DNA from: Candidatus Aquidulcis sp.
GTDB taxonomy: Bacteria; Chloroflexota; Limnocylindria; Limnocylindrales; Limnocylindraceae
Assembly (NCBI GenBank): GCA_009919005.1
Contig: RGCW01000004.1
Location: 1 to 50,984, forward strand
Length of the DNA stretch: 50,984 bases
Direction: 5' to 3'
Shown: positions 42,567-50,984 of the stretch, piece after piece
Position numbering within the stretch: position 1 is the first letter of the stretch
Layout: every line of letters starts with the position of its first letter
Translations under genes and position numbers: made by a program
The notes under the pieces: generated by a model
What the model was told of the DNA's origin: nothing
Database searches by the model: none
Seen by the model: only the letters and a program-made list of their open reading frames with translations

Positions 42567-43256
42567 ATGATGCAGATTCGACGCGCGATGCCCGCAATGG
42601 GCCGCATTCCTGCCGCTGAATACGGCGTAACGCTCGGCGACTTCTTCTTTCCAGTCTTCCTCGGAGAGCGGCTCGGCTCGCGCCTCCAAGGGCTGGCACT
42701 GGCCGTCGTTGGCGCGGCGATCGTCGCCGCCTCCGCGCAGATCGTCATTCCAATCCCTGGCACGCCGGTGCCGATCACTGGTCAAACGTTCGGCGTCCTC
42801 CTCGTCGGTGCGGCGCTCGGCGCGCGACGCGGCCTCGCCTCGATGGCCCTCTATCTCGCCCTCGGCATCCTGGGCGCCCCCGTCTTCCGCGAGGGGAGCC
42901 ACGGTGTTGAAAAATTCTTCTCGATCACTGACGGCGGGGTATTCCAATTCGCTCCAACGGGCGGCTACCTGGTCGGCATGCTCTTTGCTGGATGGATCGT
43001 CGGACGCCTCGCCGATCTCGGTTGGGATCGCAGCGTGGTGGGGACGATCGGTGCCATGGCGATCGGCAGCATCGTGATCTACAGCGTCGGGGTGCCGTGG
43101 CTTGCCGCGGCCGCACAGCTTGATCTCGGCCTGGCGATTGAAAAGGGGGTCACCCCATTCCTTCTCGGTGACGCAATCAAACTTGCACTCGCAACAGCGG
43201 TCTTCCCTTCGGCCTGGTGGTACGTTAACCACGGTCGCAGCGACGGTCCGCGCTGA
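42567..43256 (+). CDS. bioY: Biotin transporter BioY
   Basis: A 229-residue membrane protein, the substrate-binding S component of ECF biotin importers. The hydrophobic helices contain the typical QIVIPIPGTPVPITGQTFGV segment and FAPTGGYLVGMLFAGWIVG, matching BioY family conserved motifs. BioY can work alone or with BioM/BioN ATPase and coupling proteins, which are not visible here. ATG 42567 (and ATG 42570) follows GGGAGGGTC, deciding the start. N-terminal ~35 residues are soluble and longer than usual. The next gene, an FGGY kinase, starts 20 bases later. Confidence 0.92.
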   Translation: MMQIRRAMPAMGRIPAAEYGVTLGDFFFPVFLGERLGSRLQGLALAVVGAAIVAASAQIVIPIPGTPVPITGQTFGVLLVGAALGARRGLASMALYLALGILGAPVFREGSHGVEKFFSITDGGVFQFAPTGGYLVGMLFAGWIVGRLADLGWDRSVVGTIGAMAIGSIVIYSVGVPWLAAAAQLDLGLAIEKGVTPFLLGDAIKLALATAVFPSAWWYVNHGRSDGPR

Positions 43257-43275
43257 GTCGTCAACGACACACCTG

Positions 43276-44811
43276 ATGCGGCGGCCCATTCGCGCCGCAC
43301 TGCTCGCCATTGACCTCGGGAGCAGCTCAGTCAAGACCCTCCTGATCAGCGCGGAGAGTGGGGCACCGATCGCGATCGCTCGCCGCCCCACGGGCAGCGG
43401 TTCCGATAGCGTTGAGCAAGATCCCGAGCGTTGGTGGCGCGCCATCTGCGCAGCAACAGGTGAGGTTCTTACTGCCGCCACGATTGCAGGAGGCGAGCAG
43501 CTTGAAGTGGTAGCCATCGGCGTTGACGGACATGGACCATCCTTGGTTCCCGTGCGCGCTGACGGGAGGGCTGCGGGATTTGCCCTGATGTGGCGCGACC
43601 GCCGCTCCGCTGACGACGAGGTCGCCCTCGCTGCCGCGCTGCACCGAGGCGGATGGCTGCTCGGTGAACTTCCAAAGGCACGGTGGCTAATTCGGGAGCG
43701 CCGTGAAGTAGCGGCACAGTCCGCTTGGCTCCTCTCGTCCTGGGACGCGCTGACATACCGTCTTACTGGTGTGGCGGTGAGTTCGTTTTGGGATCCAGCG
43801 CGCCGCGTCTCGTTAGCGCAGCGCAGCGCACTCCTCGGGCTCGGTCTTGATGATCGAGCACTCCCACCAGAAGTCGCTCCTGGGACGAAGATCGGAAGCC
43901 TTCTGCCCGGTCCAGCCTCAGAGCTCGGACTACCGGCCGGAGTTCCCATTGCCGCTGGCACGAATGATGGCCTCGCCGCAGTCATCGGCGCTGGCTTGAC
44001 GGTGCCCGGAATCGGCGTTGATGTTGGTGGGACTGCGGGTGGCGTCGCCGTTTCAGCTACGCGAGCGGTTGCGACCCACATTGCTACGGCGCACCCTGGC
44101 CTCCTCTGGTCGGGACCAACCCCGACGCCGTTTGGCGACGAACGCATACTCGGCGGCGCATTCGCCGGCACTGGTCGCCTGCTGGAGTGGGTTGTCACCG
44201 ATCTGCTCGGACGGGATCCCGCCGCGGCGACCGATCGACGTGCAGACCTTTTTCGCGCGGCCGCAGCCCTACCGATCGGAGCACACGGCTTGGTCGCCAA
44301 GCCGATCCCCTCATCTGGGTTTGGGAGCCCGCACTCTGCTGACGAGGTATTTGTCGGCAGAGCGTCACATCACGGTCCAGAACACTTCGTGCGCGCGGCA
44401 ATCGAATGCGGCGCGATCGCCATCGCCAACCTACTTGCACCCGCACGTGCAGCGGGACTCCCAATTGATGAGATTCGACTCTCAGGGCCAGCGACTGGCG
44501 CCGCACCAGGTCCACTCTCGGGGGGCGAGCCAGTCCCTGCCGCGTTGGTCCAGCTTCGCGCCGATCTCTTTGAACTCCCGGTCGTGATCGGTCAGAACAC
44601 GGAAGCCTCCGCGGCCGGCGCCGCAGCCCTTGCCGGTGTCGCCGCAGGCGTGTTTGCCGACCTCCGTGAGGCGTCAGAGGCGGTCGCTGCACCAGTCGTC
44701 CGCATCGCGCCACAGGCGAATCTCCGTGACGAGGTGCATACCCTGCGAGAGCGCGTTCGCGCACTCGCGGTGGAAGAGGGAGCGAGAGGCGCGGGTCGCC
44801 GCGAGGACTAG
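43276..44811 (+). CDS. FGGY-family carbohydrate kinase
   Basis: A 511-residue kinase of the FGGY/xylulokinase superfamily. The N-terminal phosphate motif AIDLGSSSVKTLLI, the region VAIGVDGHGPS, the hinge segment AGTNDGLAAVIGAG and the DVGGTAGGV segment of the second ATPase half are seen. The substrate could be a pentulose, glycerol or another polyol; active-site residues alone do not decide. The DxGH-type Asp is in GVDGHG. ATG 43276 has no convincing ribosome binding site. It converges with the dipeptide ATPase gene by a 4-base overlap. Confidence 0.85.
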   Translation: MRRPIRAALLAIDLGSSSVKTLLISAESGAPIAIARRPTGSGSDSVEQDPERWWRAICAATGEVLTAATIAGGEQLEVVAIGVDGHGPSLVPVRADGRAAGFALMWRDRRSADDEVALAAALHRGGWLLGELPKARWLIRERREVAAQSAWLLSSWDALTYRLTGVAVSSFWDPARRVSLAQRSALLGLGLDDRALPPEVAPGTKIGSLLPGPASELGLPAGVPIAAGTNDGLAAVIGAGLTVPGIGVDVGGTAGGVAVSATRAVATHIATAHPGLLWSGPTPTPFGDERILGGAFAGTGRLLEWVVTDLLGRDPAAATDRRADLFRAAAALPIGAHGLVAKPIPSSGFGSPHSADEVFVGRASHHGPEHFVRAAIECGAIAIANLLAPARAAGLPIDEIRLSGPATGAAPGPLSGGEPVPAALVQLRADLFELPVVIGQNTEASAAGAAALAGVAAGVFADLREASEAVAAPVVRIAPQANLRDEVHTLRERVRALAVEEGARGAGRRED

Positions 44812-45947
44812 GCCTTGCGCTTCGCCTTCGCTTTTGACGTTGATGATGTGGCACCCCTTGGCTTCACCGCTGTGGCGGCCTGAACGGCACGGACGATCTC
44901 GGCCCGACCCGCGGCGGTGGTCGCGGCGGCACCATCGGCGAGTGGGAAGTGGCAGGCAACGTTGACGCTCACGTCTCGCGGCGTTGCGACAAGCTTCGGC
45001 TCCTCGGTAGAACACTTCTCGGGATTACCAAGTTGTTCGCGCAGCCAACAGCGTGTGCGGAAGCGGCAGCCAGAGGGCGGTGCGATCGGCGAAGGGATCT
45101 CGCCCGCTAGGATCAGTCGATCTTTCGCGTCGTGTGCATCAACCTTAGGCACAGCCGAGATCAGGGCGACCGTGTATGGATGTTGAGGCTTCGTGAAGAC
45201 GCGATCCACAGGTCCGACCTCTACGACTTTCCCGAGGTACATCACGGCCACGCGGTCTGAGAAGTAACCGACCACATCAAGGTTGTGGCTGATGAAGAGG
45301 TAGGTCAGCCCTTTCTCATTGCGCAGATCGGTCAGAAGATTCAAAACCTGGCTCTGAATGGATACATCTAGTGCGGAGACCGGTTCATCGAGCACGATGA
45401 ACTCGGGGTTCACGGCGAGGGCACGAGCAATGCCGACACGTTGCCGCTGACCACCCGAGAACTCATGGGGGTACCGAGACGCGTAGTTCGGGTCGAGCCC
45501 AACAAGGTCGAGTACCTCTCGCACTCGCCGCTCGCGCGTGCGAGGATCACCCAACTGGTGTGCAAGCAGCCCCTCCTCGATCTGATCTCCGATCGGGAGG
45601 CGTGGATTCAGCGAGCCAAACGGGTCTTGGAAGACGATCTGCATGCGCTTGCGCAGCGCTCGCCGGTCGGCGATGGAGAGCTTCTTGATCTCTTGGCCAT
45701 CAAAGGAGACGGTTCCTGAGGTGGCTGGCTGTAGCCCGAGTGCGACACGGCCGAGCGTTGTCTTGCCAGATCCGGATTCGCCGACGAGGCTGAGCGTTTC
45801 ACCCTTAGCGATCTCGAGGTCGACGCCATCCACTGCGCGGACTGCGAGCGGCTTGCGGATGAGTGGGATTCCACCGCGTACTTGGAAGTGGCGGGTGACA
45901 CCCACCAGCTTCAACAGGTCATGCTGATGTGCACCCTTGCTAGCCAT
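44808..45947 (-). CDS. Dipeptide/oligopeptide ABC transporter ATPase DppF/OppF
   Basis: A 379-residue ATPase with Walker A GESGSGKTT, signature FSGGQRQRVGIARALA, Walker B FIVLDEPVSALDVS and H-loop FISHNLDVV. The C-terminal solute-family extension has CRFRTRCWLREQLGNPEKC, whose cysteines in OppF-type proteins bind an Fe-S cluster. A basic, Ala-rich, Lys-rich tail (KAKAKRKA) is unusual. It is the last gene of the minus-strand operon, and its start overlaps the DppD-like stop by one base (TGATG), so translation is coupled. Confidence 0.93.
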   Translation of the reverse strand: MASKGAHQHDLLKLVGVTRHFQVRGGIPLIRKPLAVRAVDGVDLEIAKGETLSLVGESGSGKTTLGRVALGLQPATSGTVSFDGQEIKKLSIADRRALRKRMQIVFQDPFGSLNPRLPIGDQIEEGLLAHQLGDPRTRERRVREVLDLVGLDPNYASRYPHEFSGGQRQRVGIARALAVNPEFIVLDEPVSALDVSIQSQVLNLLTDLRNEKGLTYLFISHNLDVVGYFSDRVAVMYLGKVVEVGPVDRVFTKPQHPYTVALISAVPKVDAHDAKDRLILAGEIPSPIAPPSGCRFRTRCWLREQLGNPEKCSTEEPKLVATPRDVSVNVACHFPLADGAAATTAAGRAEIVRAVQAATAVKPRGATSSTSKAKAKRKA

Positions 45948-47020
45948 CAGGCTGCCCCCTTCGTGCGCGCTGGGGTCTTGCGCTTGGTTGCCGCCGATCC
46001 ATCAAGCACCTCTTTGGTGCGAATGCAGCGGACAAGGCGCCCCGCCGCGAGCGGTTCTAGCGGCGGCACATCGGTCGTGCAGGCCTCAATCGCGTACCGG
46101 CACCGAGGGGCGAACCGGCACCCCGCAGGGAAGGCATCTGGTGAGGGAACCATGCCGGTGATCGTGCTCAGCTTCTTACCTCGCGCAGCAAATGATGGGA
46201 TTGAGGTGACAAGGTCGCGCGTGTAGGGGCTCGCAGGACCGCGCAGCACATCGGCGGCGTTTCCGGTCTCCACGATCTGCCCTGCGTACATCACGGCGAT
46301 GCGGTCGGCGGTTTCGGCGACAACTCCAAGGTCGTGGGTGATGAGCAGTAGAGCGGCACCTCGTTCTGTTGTGGTGCGCCGAAGCAGGTCTAGCACCTGT
46401 GCCTGAATCGTGACATCGAGCGCCGTGGTTGGCTCGTCGGCGATGATCATTGACGGCTCACCCGCGAGCGCCATGGCGATCATGGCGCGTTGGCGCATTC
46501 CCCCCGAAAGTTGGTGGGGGAACTGCTTCGCGCGGCGGTCTGGCTGGGAGATTTCCACCTGCTCTAGGTAGCCGATCGCCAGCTTATGCGCCTCTCTCCA
46601 GCTGAGTTTGCGGTGGGCGACGATCACCTCGGCAACCTGTTCTCCAATCGTGATCACAGGGTTGAGCGCTGAAAGCGGCTCCTGGAAGATCACACCGATG
46701 CCGCCACCACGTACTGGTCGCAACTCATCTTCGCTGAGCCCAACGAGCTCGCGACCCTTGAACTTGACTGAGCCCTCGATGATTGCCTGCTTGCGGCTGA
46801 GGAGAGAGATGATTGCCATCGCGGAGACGGTCTTCCCAGAGCCCGATTCGCCAACGATCGCGAGGCATTCACCGGCGTTCAGAACAAAGGAGACCCCATC
46901 GACGACGCGGAGGATGCCGCGTTGCGTGCGAAAACTGATCCCGAGCCCGTTGACCTCAAGGAGTGGCGCAGCGGTCGCAGCGCCTCGCTTGCTGGTGGCA
47001 CCGCCCTTCACAGCGCTCAT
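45947..47020 (-). CDS. Dipeptide/oligopeptide ABC transporter ATPase DppD/OppD
   Basis: A 357-residue ATPase, the partner of the DppF-type protein. Walker A GESGSGKTVSA, signature LSGGMRQRAMIAMALAG, Walker B IIADEPTTALDVT and H-loop LITHDLG are present. The end contains CRFAPRCRYAIEAC, a cysteine-rich segment of this family. Its start overlaps the DppC-type gene by 4 bases (ATGA). A dimer of the two ATPases drives import of small peptides; nickel or sugars can be the cargo in some relatives. Confidence 0.93.
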   Translation of the reverse strand: MSAVKGGATSKRGAATAAPLLEVNGLGISFRTQRGILRVVDGVSFVLNAGECLAIVGESGSGKTVSAMAIISLLSRKQAIIEGSVKFKGRELVGLSEDELRPVRGGGIGVIFQEPLSALNPVITIGEQVAEVIVAHRKLSWREAHKLAIGYLEQVEISQPDRRAKQFPHQLSGGMRQRAMIAMALAGEPSMIIADEPTTALDVTIQAQVLDLLRRTTTERGAALLLITHDLGVVAETADRIAVMYAGQIVETGNAADVLRGPASPYTRDLVTSIPSFAARGKKLSTITGMVPSPDAFPAGCRFAPRCRYAIEACTTDVPPLEPLAAGRLVRCIRTKEVLDGSAATKRKTPARTKGAA

Positions 47021-47937
47021 GCGCGACGCCCCTCTGGCTCAAGGCTCTCACGTAGGGCATCACCAATCATGTTGACCGAGAGCGACGTCATGATGATGAA
47101 GAGGCCGGGGAAGCCGATCCACCACCAGTTACCTTGTAGCAAGAAGTCTTCGGCGTTCGACAACATATTCCCCCAGGTTGGGGTGAGGGGTGAGACGCCG
47201 AATCCAAGGTAGCTAATGAAGGCTTCGCCGATGATCGCTCCGCCCACGGCGAATGGGAACGAGACGACGACTGGGCCAACGGCGTTCGGCAGCACGTGTC
47301 GAATTGCGATCCGAATAGGACGCACGCCAAGCGCGCGCGCCGCTTCAATGAATTCCATTTCGCGCAAGGCGAGTACCTGACCGCGAACGAGGCGCGCTGT
47401 GCCCATCCAACCGAAGACCACGAAGACGATGATGACGGTCTGAAGCCCCGTGCCTCCGAGGGCGCTGAGGATCTTTGCACCAACGATGATCACGAAGAGG
47501 CTGGGGATCGCCAAGAAGATATCGACCACGCGCATCAGGAACGAGTCGAGTCGTCCACCGAAATAGCCGGCGATGATGCCGACGAGCGTGCCGATGGTAA
47601 TGGAGCCGACCGCTGCGGCAAATCCGATAAAGAGAGATGCACGCCCACCGTTAACGACAAGCATGAACACATCCAGCTGCAACTGTGCCGTCTCTCCAAA
47701 GATATGTTCAAGTGACGGACCGCGACCGAGGAAGACGTATTCGCTGGGCGTCGGAATCTCGCCAAGCTTGTATGGGGCGAAAAACGGTCCGACGACGACG
47801 AGTGCGAAGATGCATCCAAGGATGACGAGGCCCAACGGGCCTTGGCGACCCGAGAAGAAGCGACGACGCGCCTGTGCCCATGGGCTCTCGGCCTTCTGCA
47901 CGCGCGGGAGCTCCTTCGCGCTAGCGCTTGCGGTCAT
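47017..47937 (-). CDS. Dipeptide/oligopeptide ABC transporter permease DppC/OppC
   Basis: A 306-residue permease with about six hydrophobic segments. The basic start (SPWAQARRRFFSGRQGPLG) precedes the first helix, and the coupling EAA loop is seen as FIEAARALGVRPIRIAIRHVLPN. It is the partner of the DppB-type protein. The start overlaps the DppB stop by 4 bases. The periplasmic part near residues 60-90 is longer than in DppC of enterobacteria. Confidence 0.93.
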   Translation of the reverse strand: MTASASAKELPRVQKAESPWAQARRRFFSGRQGPLGLVILGCIFALVVVGPFFAPYKLGEIPTPSEYVFLGRGPSLEHIFGETAQLQLDVFMLVVNGGRASLFIGFAAAVGSITIGTLVGIIAGYFGGRLDSFLMRVVDIFLAIPSLFVIIVGAKILSALGGTGLQTVIIVFVVFGWMGTARLVRGQVLALREMEFIEAARALGVRPIRIAIRHVLPNAVGPVVVSFPFAVGGAIIGEAFISYLGFGVSPLTPTWGNMLSNAEDFLLQGNWWWIGFPGLFIIMTSLSVNMIGDALRESLEPEGRRA

Positions 47938-49031
47938 AGTCGCACCCGCGGGTCGAGAACGGCGTAGAGCAGGTCGGAGATGAGGTTGCCGATCACCACC
48001 ATGAGCGAACCGATGAGCAAGATCGCCATCAGGACTGGGTAGTCAAGTCCGTTCGTTGCTAGCAGCGTGAGCCGCCCAACACCAGGCCAGGAGAAGATCG
48101 TCTCAGTGATGAGCGCGCCGCCAAACAGGAACGGAAAGGCAAGACCAAGGTTCGTCGCGAAGGGGACGAGCGCGGTTCGCAGCGTGTGGCGGAAGATCAC
48201 GCGACGGAACGAGAGGCCCTTGGCACGAGCGGTACGCACGTGTTCGGCACTCAGCGCATCAATCACTGAGGCACGAACGTAGCGGGAGTCACCGGCAACG
48301 CTGATGATCACGAGGGTGGAGACCGGCAGGATCAAATGTCGCGCGAGGTCAACGATTGCGGTTAGCGGCGCGGAGGCAAAGTACTGCCAATAGGCCTCAC
48401 TGCCGAAGGCTGGGGAGAGTCGACCATCGGTCATGCCGCTCACCGGAGTGAGATCGAGCGTCACGGCGAAGATCCAAATCAACATGAACCCAAGAATGAA
48501 GGTCGGGAAGGTGGAGCTGACGTAGGTGACGGTTGTGACCGTGTTATCGAATTTGGAGCCCGCTCGGAGCCCTGTCCACACGCCCAAGATCACCGCCAGG
48601 GTGAGCCAGATCAGGATTGAGAGGCCGGCCAAGATCAGCGTTGGTAGCGCGGCCGAGGCGATCAGGTCGCCGACGGGCTCACCGTTTCCATACGAGTAGC
48701 CGAGCTCTCCATGAAGGATGCCGGTGTAGACGCCTGAGAGCGGGCTCGGCAAGAACGAGGGGAGACCTGTCGGTCCGACGAGGGCGTCGAGCCCGTCGGC
48801 ATCGCGTCGGCATGCACCCAGCCATCGGCAGTACTGCACAGGCACAGGCTTGTCGAGGCCGAGCGACTTGAGGTACCCCTCCTTTTGAGCGGCGGTGTAC
48901 TTCGGGTTTTCAGCGAATTTCTGCTCAGGCCCGCCTGGGGCGGCGAGGATCAGTGCGTAGATGAGCACACTCGATCCGAGCATGATCATGATGCCGAGCG
49001 CAATTCGTCGGAGCGCGTATTTGACCATCAA
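47934..49031 (-). CDS. Dipeptide/oligopeptide ABC transporter permease DppB/OppB
   Basis: A 365-residue permease with about six hydrophobic segments. The first helix (RIALGIMIMLGSSVLIYALIL) is followed by a long periplasmic part with two cysteines (YCRWLGACRRDADGLD), then the channel domain. The EAA coupling loop reads EHVRTARAKGLSFRRVIFRH. ATG 49031 follows AAAGGTCGG. A 150-base gap with a strong hairpin divides it from the binding protein, which would be made in excess. Confidence 0.93.
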   Translation of the reverse strand: MMVKYALRRIALGIMIMLGSSVLIYALILAAPGGPEQKFAENPKYTAAQKEGYLKSLGLDKPVPVQYCRWLGACRRDADGLDALVGPTGLPSFLPSPLSGVYTGILHGELGYSYGNGEPVGDLIASAALPTLILAGLSILIWLTLAVILGVWTGLRAGSKFDNTVTTVTYVSSTFPTFILGFMLIWIFAVTLDLTPVSGMTDGRLSPAFGSEAYWQYFASAPLTAIVDLARHLILPVSTLVIISVAGDSRYVRASVIDALSAEHVRTARAKGLSFRRVIFRHTLRTALVPFATNLGLAFPFLFGGALITETIFSWPGVGRLTLLATNGLDYPVLMAILLIGSLMVVIGNLISDLLYAVLDPRVRL

Positions 49032-49104
49032 CCGACCTTTCTACGGGTCTGCGTTTTCAGGAGTGTAGCCCTCTACCTATTCGGATGCCACCAGGGCGAT
49101 AAAG

Positions 49105-49149
49105 CACTCGCCGCGAGTCCCTCCCGAAGGAGGACCCTCGCGGCGAGTG
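49105..49149 (-). terminator. Strong intra-operon hairpin between binding protein and DppB
   Basis: A perfect 13-bp stem (CACTCGCCGCGAG 49105-49117 with CTCGCGGCGAGTG 49137-49149) continues inward with GTCCTCC/GGAGGGAC and a UUCG tetraloop on the minus-strand RNA, then CTTTA. It lies 34 bases after the binding-protein stop. Such a hairpin either ends part of the transcripts or protects the upstream mRNA 3' end, giving more binding protein than permease. U-tract is weak. Confidence 0.75.
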
Positions 49150-49182
49150 TGGTTTCTACCGGAGTAGAACCCTTACGTGCTC

Positions 49183-50984
49183 TTAGTTCGCAGCCGCGAC
49201 GTCAAGCTCGTAGGCGTTCCAGATCGGGCCCCATGCCTGGTGGGCAAGGTAACCCGAGACATTGTTGGAGACCAACGTCACGTCGAGCCAGTAGTGCAAC
49301 GGGATCACGACGGTGTTGGCCGCCATGATGTCCTGCACCTGGTACATCAACGTCTTCTGCTCCTCGACATCCACCGAGGTCTTGATCGCCTCAAGGGCGG
49401 CATCAAGCTCTGGGATGTTGACGAACTGATCGTTGCCGCCACCGTTCGCCTCAGTCTGGCTCGAGTGGTACGTGTCGTACCCGCTCGGCTCGACCGAGGT
49501 GATGCCGAAGGCATGCAGCGCAACGTCGAAGCTACCGAGTGCAAGGTTGCACTTGGTGCCCGGCGTTACGTCGCTGAGGCCGGCGAACAGCTGGCCGCCA
49601 CCAGGAACCTGGTCAACGATGCCAGCGATACCGATCTTCTTCAGCTCGGCAACAAGCAGCTGGAGCTTCGCGCCACGGGTCGGCTTTAGCGTCGTGCAGA
49701 AGTCAATGATGGCTTCGGTCTTCTTGCCATCAATCACCTTGTCCACGATGCCGTTGCCGTTCGTGTCGGTCCAACCACCATCTGCAAGAACCTTGGCGGC
49801 CAACTCTGGGCTGTTGTCAGCCGGGATCTGGCTCGAAAGATCCTTGTAGAAGAAGAAGGCTGGAAGCTCCACGTTCGTCGCGATGAAGCCAGTGCCGCCC
49901 TCAATCTGATCGAGGTAGAGCTGGCGGTTCACCGTGTGGGCGATCGCCTGGCGAATCGCGAGGTCAGAGGCTGGGCAGCCACCACCACGCGCGTCGCGGG
50001 TCGGCAGAAGGCCCTCTGGGTCAGCCTCGGCGGGCGCGCCGTCGCTGCAGACCGTTGTTGAGAAGTTCGGGCGAAGGAACTCCACCGTGAACGATGGCAG
50101 CGTGCGCTGCTCATCGCCAAGGTCCTTGGTTGGAGCGTACTGGCTGCCGTCAAGGTCGGTGACCATGTCGAGCTCGCCAGCGCGGAACTTCGCCACGCAG
50201 GTCGACGGCGAACCGCAGACCACGTACTTCAGTCGCGCAAGCTTCGCCTGCTTGCCGTTGCGAGGATCCTTCCAGTATGGGTTGCGAACGATGACCGTCT
50301 CAACGCCCGTCGTGCGGCTCTCATACTTAAAGGCGCCGCTCGTTGGAACGTTTGGAAGATCCTTGGTGCGGTAGCCCGCGCCGAGGAGCATGTCGGTCGA
50401 TACGTCGGTGGCCGGATTGCCACCAACCTGCGTGCCGATCGTGAACTTGCTGTAGTAGTGCTTCGGCGCTACAGCAGGACCGTACTTCAAGTTCTGATAG
50501 ATCTTCGAGTAGTGCACGACCATGGTGTTGCCGTTGCAGTCGATCGCCGAGATGTCCTCGGTGCCAACCTTCGAAACGGCGGTGTTCTTTGGGTCCATGA
50601 TCCATTCGCGCGCAAACTGATAGTCGGCGCAGGTGAGATCAACTCCGTCTGACCACTTCCATGGGCGCAGCTTCCAGGTGACGGTGGCGGCATCGCCGTT
50701 CACACCAGGAACCTGAATGCCACCATTGGCCTTCGATGGAGCCTCTTCGGCCATCCATGGCTCGAGCTCAAGCTTCTCGTTGAGTCGAAGCAGGCCGTCG
50801 TGTGTCGCACCAACGATGTTCGATGACATCACGGTGCTGTAGTAGAAGGGGTTCAGCGAGTCCGCGTCCTGATAGTCACCGATGAGCAGCGTTGCTCCCG
50901 TGACCGTCGAACCGGTCGACCCGCCGCATGCCCCGGCAACGATTGCGGCAGCGACCGCAAAGGTTGCGAGTAGCGACCTCTTTC
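49183..50984 (-). CDS. Peptide ABC transporter binding lipoprotein (family 5 SBP; N-terminal codon beyond window)
   Basis: The largest part of a secreted solute-binding protein, 600 codons plus a start just outside the right edge. The visible N-terminus is a lipoprotein signal: basic KRSLLATFAVAAAIVAGAC, with Cys probably acylated (AGAC lipobox), then GGSTGSTVTGATLL. The family 5 (DppA/OppA) fold has segments LNPFYYSTV, DHGLLRLNEKLELEP-like and DGVDLTCADYQFAREWI. The reading frame is open to the edge, so the gene is 5'-truncated by the window only. It would capture peptides outside the cell and deliver them to DppBC. A binding protein for another solute cannot be excluded. Confidence 0.93.
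   Translation of the reverse strand, partial: KRSLLATFAVAAAIVAGACGGSTGSTVTGATLLIGDYQDADSLNPFYYSTVMSSNIVGATHDGLLRLNEKLELEPWMAEEAPSKANGGIQVPGVNGDAATVTWKLRPWKWSDGVDLTCADYQFAREWIMDPKNTAVSKVGTEDISAIDCNGNTMVVHYSKIYQNLKYGPAVAPKHYYSKFTIGTQVGGNPATDVSTDMLLGAGYRTKDLPNVPTSGAFKYESRTTGVETVIVRNPYWKDPRNGKQAKLARLKYVVCGSPSTCVAKFRAGELDMVTDLDGSQYAPTKDLGDEQRTLPSFTVEFLRPNFSTTVCSDGAPAEADPEGLLPTRDARGGGCPASDLAIRQAIAHTVNRQLYLDQIEGGTGFIATNVELPAFFFYKDLSSQIPADNSPELAAKVLADGGWTDTNGNGIVDKVIDGKKTEAIIDFCTTLKPTRGAKLQLLVAELKKIGIAGIVDQVPGGGQLFAGLSDVTPGTKCNLALGSFDVALHAFGITSVEPSGYDTYHSSQTEANGGGNDQFVNIPELDAALEAIKTSVDVEEQKTLMYQVQDIMAANTVVIPLHYWLDVTLVSNNVSGYLAHQAWGPIWNAYELDVAAAN

Noticed and set aside
42486-44300. Long minus-strand reading frame opposite BioY and the FGGY kinase
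   Set aside because: Arg/Ser/Pro-rich antisense shadow; the plus strand encodes clear BioY and kinase motifs.

Overview
The window is about 51 kb of gene-dense, GC-rich (roughly 60 percent by eye) bacterial chromosome. Genes often overlap by 1 to 8 bases, GTG and TTG starts are common, and most starts follow an AGGAGG-like ribosome binding site. I see no insertion sequence, phage gene, CRISPR array or plasmid function. The gene set suggests a Chloroflexota-like bacterium, possibly of a freshwater Limnocylindria type: B12-dependent ribonucleotide reductase NrdJ with NrdR boxes, ThyX, CrtB/CrtI carotenoid genes, a CcsB-type cytochrome c assembly protein, a LytR-CpsA-Psr protein and a dipeptide ABC transporter. 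The taxonomic placement is inference.

Layout. 1-5.6 kb: a truncated MgtE-type protein, a membrane protein, a TPR protein, a large unrecognised zinc-motif protein, and an ABA4-like membrane protein. 5.6-8.8 kb: a DUF885 peptidase-like protein, an EamA exporter and a GDT1 cation exporter, tightly linked. 8.8-11.2 kb (minus): phytoene synthase and phytoene desaturase. 11.4-14.3 kb: an IclR regulator whose stop overlaps the start of acetyl-CoA synthetase. 14.3-14.7 kb: the largest non-coding gap, full of nested complementary segments and possibly an RNA gene. 14.7-22.4 kb (minus): LCP protein, ThyX with a small zinc-ribbon partner, a LOG-like protein, a secreted hydrolase and NrdJ. 22.6-24.5 kb (minus): CcsB (apparently missing its last helix), a membrane zinc-ribbon protein and a NYN nuclease. 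24.5-26 kb: a HAD phosphatase and a frame-split arrestin-like gene. 26-37.7 kb: LysE exporter, NAD-binding protein, PepA, an M23 hydrolase, GlgC, a YbjN/CesT-like protein, PncB, PepN and two membrane proteins. 37.7-42.5 kb (minus): class III aminotransferase, NUDIX hydrolase, a MalK-type ATPase, an MFS transporter and tRNA-His. 42.6-44.8 kb: BioY and an FGGY sugar kinase. 44.8-51 kb (minus): a dipeptide/oligopeptide ABC operon (binding protein, two permeases, two ATPases).

How the genes work together. Peptide use is prominent: the peptide importer, PepA, PepN, the DUF885 protein and the secreted S33-type hydrolase would together feed on peptides. NrdJ and ThyX supply deoxynucleotides and dTMP. 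CrtB and CrtI make a red carotene, and the ABA4-like protein may modify carotenoids. Acs with IclR handles acetate. The most interesting points are the possible structured RNA at 14.3-14.6 kb, the unrecognised 779-residue protein with two CxxC motifs, the frame-split arrestin-like gene, the shortened CcsB, and three sets of regulatory palindromes (NrdR boxes, an IclR-adjacent palindrome, and a cluster before the aminotransferase).
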